From NCBI RefSeq assembly GCF_902706285.1, contig NZ_CACSKD010000003.1:372001-436000 (forward strand): a stretch of DNA of 64,000 nt, given 5' to 3'. The notes under the pieces were generated by a model. That model saw only the letters and a program-made list of their open reading frames with translations, ran no database searches and was not told the DNA's origin. The stretch is from Rhizobium sp. 18055. GTDB lineage: Bacteria; Pseudomonadota; Alphaproteobacteria; Rhizobiales; Rhizobiaceae. The number at the start of each line of letters is the position of its first letter. Position 1 is the stretch's first letter. Made by a program: the position numbers and the translations under genes. This document shows, piece by piece, positions 27,584-36,719 of this stretch.

Positions 27584-28213
27584 TCAATTAGACGGCTGCT
27601 GTGCACCATTGGCAGGGGCGGCGGGCGCGGCATCCTCGGCCGGCGCCTGATCCGAAGCCGGCGCATTGCCGGTCTCCGCACCGCTACCCTGCGGCTGAAG
27701 TTTATCCATCACGCTGGCACGGACCACCTGGGCAAACTCTGCCGGCAGCACCGCCTGCAACTTTACCACCATCGAATCCAGGAACGGCTTGGACTTGGCG
27801 TTGTTCACCCAGTTCGGGCGGTGATCCACATCGACAAGCCAGTTCCAGAATGCGGTGGCAACGACGAGCAGCAGTATGCCTCGCGCGGCACCGAACAGAA
27901 AGCCCAAAGTGCGGTCGAGCGCACCGATGCGGCTGTCGATGATGAAATCGGCGATCTTCATGGTGATGAACGAAATCACGATCAGCGCGATCAGGAACAC
28001 GACGGCAGCCGAGCCGACGAGCGCGATGCGGTCGTCATCGGTGTATTTCTTGGCGTAGGGAACAAGATAAGGGTAGAAATAGTAGGCCGCAGCGGCAGAG
28101 CCGCCCCAGCTGGCGATCGAGAGAACTTCGCGGGAGAAGCCGCGCACCATTGCAAGTACGGCGGAAAAAAGCACGACGCCGATGACAATACCGTCGAAAA
28201 TCGTAATGGGCAT
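27584..28213 (-). CDS. cvpA: CvpA family membrane protein
   Basis: This 209-residue inner-membrane protein has about four transmembrane helices. The start MPITIFDGIVIGVVLFSA and the later DRTLGFLFGAARG motif mark the CvpA family. It was first linked to colicin V production and later to envelope stress tolerance. The C-terminal 45 residues form an Ala/Pro-rich tail. It lies directly upstream of purF. Confidence 0.93.
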   Translation of the reverse strand: MPITIFDGIVIGVVLFSAVLAMVRGFSREVLSIASWGGSAAAAYYFYPYLVPYAKKYTDDDRIALVGSAAVVFLIALIVISFITMKIADFIIDSRIGALDRTLGFLFGAARGILLLVVATAFWNWLVDVDHRPNWVNNAKSKPFLDSMVVKLQAVLPAEFAQVVRASVMDKLQPQGSGAETGNAPASDQAPAEDAAPAAPANGAQQPSN

Positions 28214-28306
28214 ATATATTCAACTCCAGGACGTCCGCTTATCCGCGGCTCAGTCGCGCCTCATTGCGTGCATCCTATAGCATCACCGATGGCGGCGACG
28301 AAAGGA

Positions 28307-29710
28307 TCAAACCTCATCTTCCACACGTCTCAAAGCGCCTTTCGAACCAGCGATCCGGGCGACCAGATCCGGCAGGCTTTCGATCTCGCTCCAGCGACCA
28401 CCCGTGCCCTTCGGCAGCTCGGCGGACCCTGATGGAAGCAGCGCTGCAGAAAATCCGAGCTTCTCGGCTTCTTTGAGGCGCTGGTTCGTGTGCGCAACCG
28501 GCCGGACGGCGCCCGACAGGCTGACTTCGCCGAAATAGACACAATCGGCCGGAAGGGCAATACCGGCCAGCGACGAAACCAGCGCAGAAGCGACGGCCAG
28601 ATCGGCTGCAGGCTCGGAAATCCGGTATCCGCCGGCAATGTTGAGGTAGACGTCGTGCTGCCCGAGCTTGACGCCGCAATGCGCCTCGAGCACCGCAAGG
28701 ATCATCGACAGGCGCGCAGAATCCCAGCCGACGATCGCCCGTCGTGGTGTGCCGAGCGACGTCGGCGCCACCAGCGCCTGCACTTCGACCAGGATCGGCC
28801 TGGTTCCCTCCATGCCGGCAAACACGGCGGCACCCGGTGATTTCTCGTTGCGCTCGCCGAGAAACAGTTCGGACGGATTGGCGACTTCTCGCAGCCCCTT
28901 GTCCGACATCTCGAACACGCCGATCTCGTCCGTCGGCCCGAAGCGGTTTTTCACCGTGCGTAGGATGCGGTAGTGGTGGCCACGGTCGCCTTCGAAATAG
29001 AGCACGGCATCGACCATATGCTCGACCACCCGCGGCCCGGCGATCTGCCCGTCCTTGGTGACATGGCCGACCAGCACCATGGCCGCACCCGTCTGCTTGG
29101 CGAAACGGATCATCGCCTGCACGCCGGTGCGCACCTGCGTCACCGTGCCGGGCGCGGAATCGGCCAGATCGCTCCACAGTGTCTGGATCGAATCGATGAT
29201 GACAAGATCCGGCCGCTTGCCCTCCGCCAGCGTCGCCAGGATATCCTCGACATTGGTTTCTGCCGCCAAAAGCACATCGGTATCGGCCGCCTGCAGGCGC
29301 TGCGCCCGCAACCGCACCTGCGCGACGGCTTCTTCACCCGAGACATAGATGATCCGATGCCCGCGCCGCGACAGCGCTGCCGCGCCCTGCATCAGCAGCG
29401 TCGACTTGCCGATGCCCGGATCGCCGCCGATCAGCACCGCCGACCCGCGCACGAAGCCGCCCCCGAGCGCCCGGTCGAGTTCCGAAATGCCGGTGTGGAT
29501 GCGCGGAGCTTCCTCGATCTCGCCCGAAAGTGCTGTCAGCGCCACAGGGCGGCCCTTCTTCGGGGTTTTGGTCGGCCCGCCGCCGATCCCCCCCATCGGG
29601 TCTTCCTCGACGATGGTGTTCCACTCGCCGCAGCCCTCGCACTTGCCCGCCCAGCGGTTATGGATGGTGCCGCAGCCCTGGCAGATGAATTGTGTTCTAG
29701 CCTTTGCCAT
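28307..29710 (-). CDS. radA: DNA repair ATPase RadA
   Basis: This 467-residue protein helps recombination by promoting branch migration. In order it has an N-terminal zinc finger (CQGCG and CEGCG), a RecA-like ATPase with Walker A GGDPGIGKST, the RadA-specific VKNRFG motif and a Lon-protease-like C-terminal domain. The ATG at 29710 is clear; an upstream in-frame extension would overlap the toxin frame. It lies 4 nt after the toxin stop and about 90 nt before cvpA on the same strand. Confidence 0.95.
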   Translation of the reverse strand: MAKARTQFICQGCGTIHNRWAGKCEGCGEWNTIVEEDPMGGIGGGPTKTPKKGRPVALTALSGEIEEAPRIHTGISELDRALGGGFVRGSAVLIGGDPGIGKSTLLMQGAAALSRRGHRIIYVSGEEAVAQVRLRAQRLQAADTDVLLAAETNVEDILATLAEGKRPDLVIIDSIQTLWSDLADSAPGTVTQVRTGVQAMIRFAKQTGAAMVLVGHVTKDGQIAGPRVVEHMVDAVLYFEGDRGHHYRILRTVKNRFGPTDEIGVFEMSDKGLREVANPSELFLGERNEKSPGAAVFAGMEGTRPILVEVQALVAPTSLGTPRRAIVGWDSARLSMILAVLEAHCGVKLGQHDVYLNIAGGYRISEPAADLAVASALVSSLAGIALPADCVYFGEVSLSGAVRPVAHTNQRLKEAEKLGFSAALLPSGSAELPKGTGGRWSEIESLPDLVARIAGSKGALRRVEDEV

Positions 29711-29714
29711 GAAG

Positions 29715-30026
29715 TCAGTCGTTGCTTTCGCTAAAATCGTCGGGCGAGATATCGCGGCGACCGTGGAGGATGCGCACCACGAATAAGCAATCGTCATCCA
29801 TGGTGAAAAAGATTATCCGCTGGCGATAGGCCAAGCTGCGAATGCCGATCCCGAACTCCTCGTGGTTCGTTCCACCAATGCCGAGATCGGCAAGCGAACG
29901 GACCTTGCGGTAGACATCGAGGATGAAGTCATCAGCGGCTTGTGGATTATCCAGAGAAATATGATTGTGGATTTGTTGAAGATCCGAGCGGGCAGAGCTG
30001 GACCAGATGGCCCGTCGCCGCCTAAT
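29715..30026 (-). CDS. ParE/RelE-type toxin frame with a non-standard (ATT) start
   Basis: The frame encodes about 103 residues with clear ParE/RelE-type character: RRRRAIWSSSARSDL at the start, IHNHISLDNPQAADDF, GIRSLAYRQRIIFF and a closing FVVRILHGRRDIS. No ATG, GTG or TTG lies between an in-frame stop upstream and the conserved core. The best start is ATT at 30024-30026, overlapping the antitoxin stop TAG, with GGGGA 6 nt before it. Either ATT is used at low level or the start was lost and the toxin is dead. The frame otherwise has no stop or shift. ParE toxins poison gyrase and RelE toxins cut mRNA; which applies here is not known. Confidence 0.65.
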   Translation of the reverse strand: MRRRRAIWSSSARSDLQQIHNHISLDNPQAADDFILDVYRKVRSLADLGIGGTNHEEFGIGIRSLAYRQRIIFFTMDDDCLFVVRILHGRRDISPDDFSESND

Positions 30027-30297
30027 GGCCGGTCCCCGTCTTCTTCACGTCGTCTGCTGGCATCTGCTTGATATCATCAAGCATTTCCTCCGCAGAACCA
30101 TATTCGTGGATGCGGCCGCTCTCGATGTCGTCAGTTCCCAGCCGAACTAGCCGCCTCAACTCGGCATCTCCGCCTTCCTTGCTGCCCAGCAGCCGTAGCC
30201 CCGCAGCAACGACCGCGTCGGCATCCTTGTAGATCCCGGCTTTCACCTGCTCATCAATGAACTCGCGCTGCTTTTTATCGAGATGGATCTCGGTCAT
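30022..30297 (-). CDS. ParD-like antitoxin
   Basis: This 91-residue protein has the ParD/CopG-type ribbon-helix-helix start (MTEIHLDKKQREFIDEQV) followed by KDADAVVAAGLRLL. A C-terminal part would bind and neutralise the toxin. AAGGAG lies 6-7 nt before the ATG. The stop codon overlaps the first codon of the toxin frame. Such antitoxins usually repress their own promoter. The pair sits between alr and radA, and these two are normally close in rhizobia, so it looks like a small insertion. Confidence 0.85.
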   Translation of the reverse strand: MTEIHLDKKQREFIDEQVKAGIYKDADAVVAAGLRLLGSKEGGDAELRRLVRLGTDDIESGRIHEYGSAEEMLDDIKQMPADDVKKTGTGH

Positions 30298-30349
30298 TTC
30301 GATCTCCTTTTGTTCTCGTATAACACAGGCGAATATCGTTTTCCAAGTG

Positions 30350-31516
30350 CTAGGCATCATCCTCGGTGATGTAGCGCCGCTCATGGCGCAATCCCATGCT
30401 CGTGAGAATTTCGTAGCCGATCGTTCCGGCAGCGCGTGCAACGTCATCGACGGCCATATTGCTTCCGAACAGTTCGACGTAGTCACCGCCATGGACGGCG
30501 TTCTCGGGCAGGTCGGTGATGTCGAAGATCGTCAGATCCATGGTGATCCGCCCGGCAACCGGCACCTTGCGGCCGGCAATGAAGCCCTGGCCGCCCTGCG
30601 GCACCGACTGGCGCAACGGAACACCTCTGCTCGACTGGCTACGCATATAGCCGTCGGCATAGCCGGCCGAGACGATCGCCAGACGGCTGTTCCGGGTCAG
30701 CTGCAATGCCCTGCCATAGCTGACGAATTCGCCCGCATTGACCGTGCGCACCTGGATGACCCGCGCTTCTGCCGTCAACACCGGGCGCATCGGGTTTGCC
30801 ATGCCGCTTACAGCCTCGCCGCCATAGAGCGAAATACCGGGGCGCGTAAGGTCGAAGTGATAGTCGCTACCGAGGAAGACGCCAGCCGATGCCGAAAGGC
30901 TTGAATCGATACCTTCATAGGCGGCGCTAACCCTGCGGAATGATTCGAGCTGTTGCCTGTTCGTTGGTGAACTGTGGTCGTCGCCGCAAACCAGGTGGCT
31001 CATCACCAGCACCGGCGAAAAGCTGGCCGGTCGCGAGACGTCGTCGGCCATTGCGATTGCCTCGTTCATCTCGATGCCCAGGCGGTTGAAGCCGGTATCG
31101 ACATGCAGGGCGCAGGGGTAGTCGCCGTAATCGGCCAGCACCGCCATCCAGAAGGCCAGTTGTTCCTCCGACGAGATCACCGGCACGAGATCGTTCTCGA
31201 AGAAGCGCCGCTCGGTGCCCGGCCAGATGCCGGCGAGAACGAAGATGCGGGCCTCCGGCGCGTAAAGCCTGAGCGTCACACCCTCATCGACGGTGGCCAC
31301 GAAGAAGTCGCGCGCACCGGCCAGATAAAGCGCTTCGCCGGCGTCTTCGATCCCTGTTCCATAGGCATCGGCCTTGACGACGGCGCCCGCCCGCGCCTTG
31401 CCGGAGCGGCGGCACATGTCCTTCCAGTTCTCCGCCATCGCGGTGAGGTCCACCGTAAGGCGCAAACCGGCGGAGGCAAAACGGTCGTCTTCGTAGTCGT
31501 CGGGAATGTCGGTCAT
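30350..31516 (-). CDS. alr: alanine racemase
   Basis: This 388-residue PLP enzyme converts L-alanine to D-alanine for peptidoglycan. The PLP lysine is in VVKADAYG, and RPGISLYGG and AGRITMDLT are further family motifs. The length is normal. It lies between dnaB and the toxin-antitoxin pair, all on the minus strand. Confidence 0.95.
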   Translation of the reverse strand: MTDIPDDYEDDRFASAGLRLTVDLTAMAENWKDMCRRSGKARAGAVVKADAYGTGIEDAGEALYLAGARDFFVATVDEGVTLRLYAPEARIFVLAGIWPGTERRFFENDLVPVISSEEQLAFWMAVLADYGDYPCALHVDTGFNRLGIEMNEAIAMADDVSRPASFSPVLVMSHLVCGDDHSSPTNRQQLESFRRVSAAYEGIDSSLSASAGVFLGSDYHFDLTRPGISLYGGEAVSGMANPMRPVLTAEARVIQVRTVNAGEFVSYGRALQLTRNSRLAIVSAGYADGYMRSQSSRGVPLRQSVPQGGQGFIAGRKVPVAGRITMDLTIFDITDLPENAVHGGDYVELFGSNMAVDDVARAAGTIGYEILTSMGLRHERRYITEDDA

Positions 31517-31612
31517 AACTCACATCAGAAATAAGGCCAGAGACAAGTCTCCGGCCATTCTAGAGGTCAACTGTGATGAACGGAAGGGCCGGGCCGCGCT
31601 GCAGCCGGCACC

Positions 31613-33109
31613 TCAGTGTTCCTCGTAATGCGTAAACGATGGCTCGGCGAGGTCCGCAAAGCGCGTGAATTCCGCCTGAAACGCCAGCTTTACCGTGCCG
31701 GTCGGTCCGTGACGCTGCTTGGCGATTATCACGTCGGCTGTTCCCTTGACCTTGTCGAACAGAGCTTCCCATTCCGGGTACTTCGGATCGGAGAGATCGC
31801 GGGGCTCCGAGTTCTTGACGTAATATTCCTCGCGGAACACGAACAGCACCACGTCGGCGTCCTGCTCGATCGAGCCTGATTCACGAAGGTCGGAGAGCTG
31901 CGGGCGCTTGTCGTCGCGGCTTTCGACCTGACGCGACAGCTGCGAAAGCGCGATGATCGGAACGTTCAGCTCCTTGCCGAGCGCCTTCAGCCCGGTGGTG
32001 ATCTGGGTGATTTCCTGCACGCGGTTTTCACCCGACTTGCCGGAGCCGGTCATCAGCTGGATATAGTCGACGACAAGGCAATCGAGGCCGCGCTGGCGCT
32101 TCAGGCGACGTGCACGGGCAGACAACTGGGCGATCGAGATGCCACCGGTCTGGTCGATGAACAGCGGCACTTTCTGCATCATCATCGAGCAGGCAACCAG
32201 CTTTTCAAAATCGGCGTCGTTGATGTCGCCGCGGCGAATCTTCGAGGAGGAGACTTCCGTCTGCTCGGAGATGATACGCGTTGCCAGCTGTTCGGACGAC
32301 ATTTCGAGCGAGTAGAAGCCGACGACGCCGCCGTTCTTCGCCTTGGTGCTGCCGTCGGGCTGCACTTCGCCTTCAAATGCTGCCGCGATGTTGTAGGCGA
32401 TGTTGGTGGCAAGCGAGGTCTTGCCCATGCCGGGACGTCCGGCGAGCACGATCAAGTCCGACCGCTGCAGGCCACCCATTTTCGAATCGAGCGAATGAAT
32501 GCCTGTCGAGATACCCGAGAGGCCGCCATCGCGCTCCTTGGCAACGGCTGCCATGTCGATCGCCAGCGCAATCGCATCGTTGAACGCCTGAAAGCCGCCG
32601 TCGTAGCGGCCGTTTTCGGCCAGTTCGAACAGCCGGCGTTCGGTGTCTTCGATCTGCGTCTGCGGCGGCATGTCGAGCGGTGCGTCATAGGCGATGTTGA
32701 CGACGTCCTCGCCGATGGTGATCAGCGCCCGGCGCAGCGCCAGATCGTAGATCGCGCGGCCATAGTCCTCGGCGTTGATGATGGTCACGGCTTCGCGGGC
32801 GAGGCGGGCAAGATATTCTGACACCGTCATGTCGCCGACCTTTTCGTCGGCCTTGAGGAACGTCTTGATCGTCACCGGATTGGCGATTTTGCCCATACGG
32901 ATGATGTCGCCGGCAACCTCGTAGATCTTGCGGTGCAGTGGCTCATAGAGATGCGGCGGCTTGAGGAAGTCCGACACCCGGTAATAGGCGTCGTTGTTCA
33001 TCAGGATCGCACCGAGAAGCGCCTGCTCGGCTTCGATGTTGTTGGGTGCTTCGCGGTAATGCTGCTCCGGCTGAGCAACAGCGGCAATCTTTCGAGCGAC
33101 GTCGTTCAT
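31613..33109 (-). CDS. dnaB: replicative DNA helicase
   Basis: This 498-residue hexameric helicase unwinds DNA at the replication fork and recruits primase. It has an N-terminal helical domain (about 20-125) and a RecA-like domain with Walker A AGRPGMGKTSLA and the Walker B-type CLVVDYIQLM. FSLEMS-type and DLRESGSIEQDAD motifs are complete. It appears to be the first gene of the dnaB-alr block. Confidence 0.96.
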   Translation of the reverse strand: MNDVARKIAAVAQPEQHYREAPNNIEAEQALLGAILMNNDAYYRVSDFLKPPHLYEPLHRKIYEVAGDIIRMGKIANPVTIKTFLKADEKVGDMTVSEYLARLAREAVTIINAEDYGRAIYDLALRRALITIGEDVVNIAYDAPLDMPPQTQIEDTERRLFELAENGRYDGGFQAFNDAIALAIDMAAVAKERDGGLSGISTGIHSLDSKMGGLQRSDLIVLAGRPGMGKTSLATNIAYNIAAAFEGEVQPDGSTKAKNGGVVGFYSLEMSSEQLATRIISEQTEVSSSKIRRGDINDADFEKLVACSMMMQKVPLFIDQTGGISIAQLSARARRLKRQRGLDCLVVDYIQLMTGSGKSGENRVQEITQITTGLKALGKELNVPIIALSQLSRQVESRDDKRPQLSDLRESGSIEQDADVVLFVFREEYYVKNSEPRDLSDPKYPEWEALFDKVKGTADVIIAKQRHGPTGTVKLAFQAEFTRFADLAEPSFTHYEEH

Positions 33110-33437
33110 CTTGATCCGTTCTGTCTTATCCAGCGTCGGGTTTGCAATTCACCAACAGGAAAATCAAGTGCTGAGCATGGCATGCGGTCAAAACAATCAG
33201 GCTTTGCCCGTTCTTCGACTTCTCCACAGCGCGGCGCGCCACCAGACGAAAATACCGTGAGTGTAGCCGTCAGGACACGGCGCAAACCGACTCACGCGAA
33301 TCACTGTGTTCGTGGTATTTTAGGCCTCGAACAGAAAGCATGCATTGAGACTCTCGCGCTTGAAGCTTGAAAAGCACAGAAAATGAATGTAGATAGAACA
33401 TATATAATAAGCATACTAATGAAATGAGCTGAATCAT
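33110..33437. other. 328-nt intergenic region between dnaB and the efflux cassette
   Basis: This divergent region becomes strongly AT-rich in its last 70 nt, before the MarR gene. A TATAAT sequence occurs there, but I cannot place a good -35. A clear MarR operator palindrome is not evident. No small gene or RNA is seen. Confidence 0.45.
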
Positions 33438-33881
33438 ATGACAAATACGCCCCTTGGACGTGAGCTGATTGAGGATTTGGCTGCTTTCAACCGAAAGCTG
33501 AGGGCCGTCTTCGACAAGATTGTTCGGGAGCGCAATATGACACTGCCACGGGCGCGCGTCTTCTTCACGCTCAACAAGAAGGACGGCATCAACCAGCGAG
33601 AGCTGGCCGATCGGCTGGAACTGGAAACGCCGACATTGGTCCGCATCCTGGACGCAATGGAAGGGCAGGGGTTTGTCGAGCGCCGCGTGGCTGGCTCTGA
33701 CCGCCGTGCCAAGGAAATCTACATCACCGAGACGGGCAAGGTGGTTGCCAGCCAGATCGATGATATTGCCGTCAGCGTCCGTGCACAGGTAATCGCCGGT
33801 ATTCCCGAAGTGGATTTGAAGACGACCTTGAACACCATACGAGCCATGCAGGCAAACTTGCAGGGTATTCGCGGAGAATGA
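33438..33881 (+). CDS. MarR-family transcriptional regulator
   Basis: This 147-residue protein has the MarR winged-helix pattern: INQRELADRLELETPTLVRI (recognition helix region, about 50-70) and the wing RRVAGSDRRAKEIYITE. Such proteins bind DNA as dimers and release it when bound by a ligand. It lies 10 nt upstream of the MFS gene in a three-gene cassette and probably represses it. The ribosome site is weak. Confidence 0.92.
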   Translation: MTNTPLGRELIEDLAAFNRKLRAVFDKIVRERNMTLPRARVFFTLNKKDGINQRELADRLELETPTLVRILDAMEGQGFVERRVAGSDRRAKEIYITETGKVVASQIDDIAVSVRAQVIAGIPEVDLKTTLNTIRAMQANLQGIRGE

Positions 33882-33891
33882 GGTTACGTAG

Positions 33892-35565
33892 ATGAGCCTC
33901 GTCGATGCCGAAAGCGATCGTGATGCGCTGAAAGCCGCTGATGACGCGGCCGGGCGCGAAATTCAGCCGCCACCGGTGCCAGCGGCCATGCCGGGCTGGA
34001 AAGTGCCCTTCTACCTGGCTGCGTCGCTCCTGCTGTTCCTGACGCAGGGCCTCGGCATGAACCTGCTGACGGCGAACATCTACCAGCTCCAGGGCTCGTT
34101 CTCGGCAACCACGGCAGAGGTCTCGTGGCTCTCTGCCGCCTACATGGCGCCTTATGCCAGCCTCTCGATCGCGCTGTTCAAGATCCGCACGCAGTTTGGC
34201 CTGAGACCGTTCGCCCAACTCAGCATCGTCTGTTTCGTCATCGCCGCATTGCTGAACCTTCTCGTCACCGATCTGCATTCGGCGATTGTCGTCAGGGCGA
34301 TCAGCGGCATAGCGGCGGCCCCGATCTCCACACTCGGCTTCCTCTATATGCTGGAAGCCTTTCCGCCGGAACGAAAACTGTCGACCGGCATCAGTCTGGC
34401 GCTGATGTGCACGCTGTTTGCCGCACCCGTCGCGCGGATCATCTCGCCGTCCCTGCTGGAGTTCGGCGGCTATCACGCGCTCTATACGCTCGAGATGGGC
34501 CTGGCGCTGATCGTGTTCGCGATCATCTACACCATGCCGTTGACGCCGCCGCCGCGCGCCATCGTCATCCAGCGGTTGGACATCCTGAGCTATCTGCTGT
34601 TGGCAGTCGGCTTCGGTTGTCTCGCCGTCGTGCTCACGCTCGGACGCCTTTACTGGTGGTTCGAGGCGCCCTGGATCGGCGTCCTCCTTGCCGTGGCTGT
34701 CGGTTGCCTCGCGCTTGTCCTCGCCATCGAACTGCCGCGCGCCAACCCGATGCTCGATTTTCGCTGGGTGCTGTCGGGTCCCAATCTGCGGATGGCAGGT
34801 GTGCTCCTGCTGTTCCGCTTCATCTCGTCGGAACAATCCTCGACGGCGGCCAATTTCTACCAGCAGCTGGGCCTGCTCAACGACCAGACGATCACACTTT
34901 ACGCGATCATTCTGCTTGCCTCGGTGATCGGCGGCTTGTTCTGCGCACTGCTGATGACGACGCGCTACGTCAACACCGCACATCTTATTTCGTTGGTCCT
35001 GATTGCCGCGGGCGCCTATCTCGACAGCCAATCGACCAGCCTGACACGGCCGGAGCAGATGTATTTCAGCCAGGCGCTGGTTGCGGCAGGCGCCGCAATG
35101 TTTCTGCCGCCGGTCATGTCGAGCGGCTTCAAGGCCGCAATGGCCCGTGGAACGCCATTTATCGTCAATTTCCTGGCGATCTTCCTGTTTACCCAGAGTA
35201 TCGGTTCGCTGTTTGCTTCTGCCATGCTCGGCACCTTCGTCACGATCCGTGAGAAGTTTCATTCGAACGTTCTGGTCGAGCACATCCTGTTGCAGGACCC
35301 ACAGGTGGCGCAGCGCGTATCGCAACTCTCGGCGTCCTATGGCAAGGTCATTGGCGACAAGACACTGCTGAACGCAGAGGGGCTTGCGCTGTTGTCCCAA
35401 CAGGTGACGCGCGAAGCCTATATCCTCGCCTATAACGATACTTTCCTGGTCATCTGCATTTGCTCATTGCTGGGGCTTGTTGTCATGCTGCTTCATCAGG
35501 CATGGCGGCGCTTATCCCAACACGATGCAGCGGACCTTCCTAACACAGCTGCAGTTCAATCCTGA
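33892..35565 (+). CDS. DHA2-type MFS multidrug efflux transporter
   Basis: This 557-residue inner-membrane protein has about 14 transmembrane helices, the usual number for the EmrB/QacA group. It starts with a short cytoplasmic tail and a first helix FYLAASLLLFLTQGLG. It is probably a proton-driven exporter. An HlyD-type adaptor gene follows after 15 nt, matching the EmrAB arrangement. GAGG lies upstream of the ATG at a workable distance. Its substrate is unknown. Confidence 0.9.
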   Translation: MSLVDAESDRDALKAADDAAGREIQPPPVPAAMPGWKVPFYLAASLLLFLTQGLGMNLLTANIYQLQGSFSATTAEVSWLSAAYMAPYASLSIALFKIRTQFGLRPFAQLSIVCFVIAALLNLLVTDLHSAIVVRAISGIAAAPISTLGFLYMLEAFPPERKLSTGISLALMCTLFAAPVARIISPSLLEFGGYHALYTLEMGLALIVFAIIYTMPLTPPPRAIVIQRLDILSYLLLAVGFGCLAVVLTLGRLYWWFEAPWIGVLLAVAVGCLALVLAIELPRANPMLDFRWVLSGPNLRMAGVLLLFRFISSEQSSTAANFYQQLGLLNDQTITLYAIILLASVIGGLFCALLMTTRYVNTAHLISLVLIAAGAYLDSQSTSLTRPEQMYFSQALVAAGAAMFLPPVMSSGFKAAMARGTPFIVNFLAIFLFTQSIGSLFASAMLGTFVTIREKFHSNVLVEHILLQDPQVAQRVSQLSASYGKVIGDKTLLNAEGLALLSQQVTREAYILAYNDTFLVICICSLLGLVVMLLHQAWRRLSQHDAADLPNTAAVQS

Positions 35566-35580
35566 TCGCGAGTTCCCAGC

Positions 35581-36645
35581 ATGTCGAAAATCTTCCGGTC
35601 CCCGACCAGCATCATCGCCCTTCTTGCCGGCATCGCTGGCGTGCTGCTGGTTCTTTACGCCTGGCGCCTGCCGCCGTTCAAAACCTCGGTCGAGACCACA
35701 GACAACGCCAACATCAAAGGCTATGTCACGATCTTGAGCCCGCAGGTGAGCGGTTATGTCGTCGATGTCCCTGTCAAGGACTACGAGATGGTGAGGCAGG
35801 GCGAGGTGTTGGCGAAGATCGACGACCGGATCTACGCCCAGAAGCTCGCTCAGGCCCGTGCAGCGCTGGATGGACAGAAGGCATCTCTGGAAAATTCGCG
35901 CCAATCGGAACTCTCGGCCAAGGCAACGATCGCATCCAGCCAGGCACAGATCGATAGCGCCAATGCTTCGTTGAAGCGCGCCCAGCTCGCCTGGGATCGC
36001 ATCAGCAATCTCAATGACCGCGGCATCGCATCGGCAAGCGAATCCGAACAGGCGCAAGCGACGCTCGAGGAGGCCAAGGCCGCGCTGAACCAGGCGCAAT
36101 CCGCACTGGAGGTTTCCAGGCAGAGCCTTGCAACGATCATCGTCAACCGCTCGCTTCTGGAAGCCAATGTGGCAAGCGCCGAAGCCACCGTCCACCTGGC
36201 GGAGATCGATCTCCAGAACACCTCGATCGTCGCGCCGCGCGACGGCCATCTCGGAGAGGTGGGCGCTCGCCTGGGGCAATATGTGACGGCCGGCACGCAA
36301 CTGATGGCCGTGGTGCCTGACGATGTCTGGGTGGTTGCCAATTTCAAGGAAACGCAGCTTGAAGGAATGCAGGTCGGTCAGCCCGTCTCGATCATCGTCG
36401 ATGCACTCGGCCGGCAGCGCCTGACGGGTCGCGTCGAACGCTTTTCGCCTGCTGCAGGCTCAGAGTTCGCCGTCATCAAGGCCGATAACGCCACCGGAAA
36501 TTTCGTCAAGATCGCCCAGCGCGTCGGCGTCCGTATCAGCATCGATCCGGACCAGCCGGCCGCCAGGAACCTGGCGCCGGGGCTTTCGGTGGTCGTTCAC
36601 ATCGACAAGAGCGCCGAGCCCAAGCCGAAGACAGCGGCCAACTGA
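35581..36645 (+). CDS. HlyD/EmrA-type membrane fusion protein
   Basis: This 354-residue periplasmic adaptor has one N-terminal membrane helix (IIALLAGIAGVLLVLYAWRL, about 11-30). A lipoyl-like half and a long Ala/Gln-rich coiled coil (about 95-210) follow, then a second lipoyl half (QNTSIVAPRDGHLGEVG) and a beta-barrel. It links the MFS pump to an outer-membrane channel. No outer-membrane factor gene is in the window, so it must use one encoded elsewhere. It is the last gene of the cassette. Confidence 0.9.
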   Translation: MSKIFRSPTSIIALLAGIAGVLLVLYAWRLPPFKTSVETTDNANIKGYVTILSPQVSGYVVDVPVKDYEMVRQGEVLAKIDDRIYAQKLAQARAALDGQKASLENSRQSELSAKATIASSQAQIDSANASLKRAQLAWDRISNLNDRGIASASESEQAQATLEEAKAALNQAQSALEVSRQSLATIIVNRSLLEANVASAEATVHLAEIDLQNTSIVAPRDGHLGEVGARLGQYVTAGTQLMAVVPDDVWVVANFKETQLEGMQVGQPVSIIVDALGRQRLTGRVERFSPAAGSEFAVIKADNATGNFVKIAQRVGVRISIDPDQPAARNLAPGLSVVVHIDKSAEPKPKTAAN

Positions 36646-36666
36646 CACACTGTCACCGGACAGCAA

Positions 36667-36691
36667 AAAGCCCGGTACGAGACCGGGCTTT
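36667..36691. terminator. intrinsic terminator, mainly for rplI
   Basis: A perfect 10-bp stem (36667-36676 with 36682-36691) with a 5-nt loop has a T5 tail on the minus strand and only TTT on the plus strand. It separates the convergent efflux cassette and rplI operon. Confidence 0.85.
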
Positions 36692-36719
36692 CGCATGTCC
36701 GAGATTGCTCTCGAAAATC

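Noticed and set aside
33361-33437. Possible MarR operator upstream of the efflux cassette
   Set aside because: The region is AT-rich with partial symmetry, but no clean inverted repeat could be defined.
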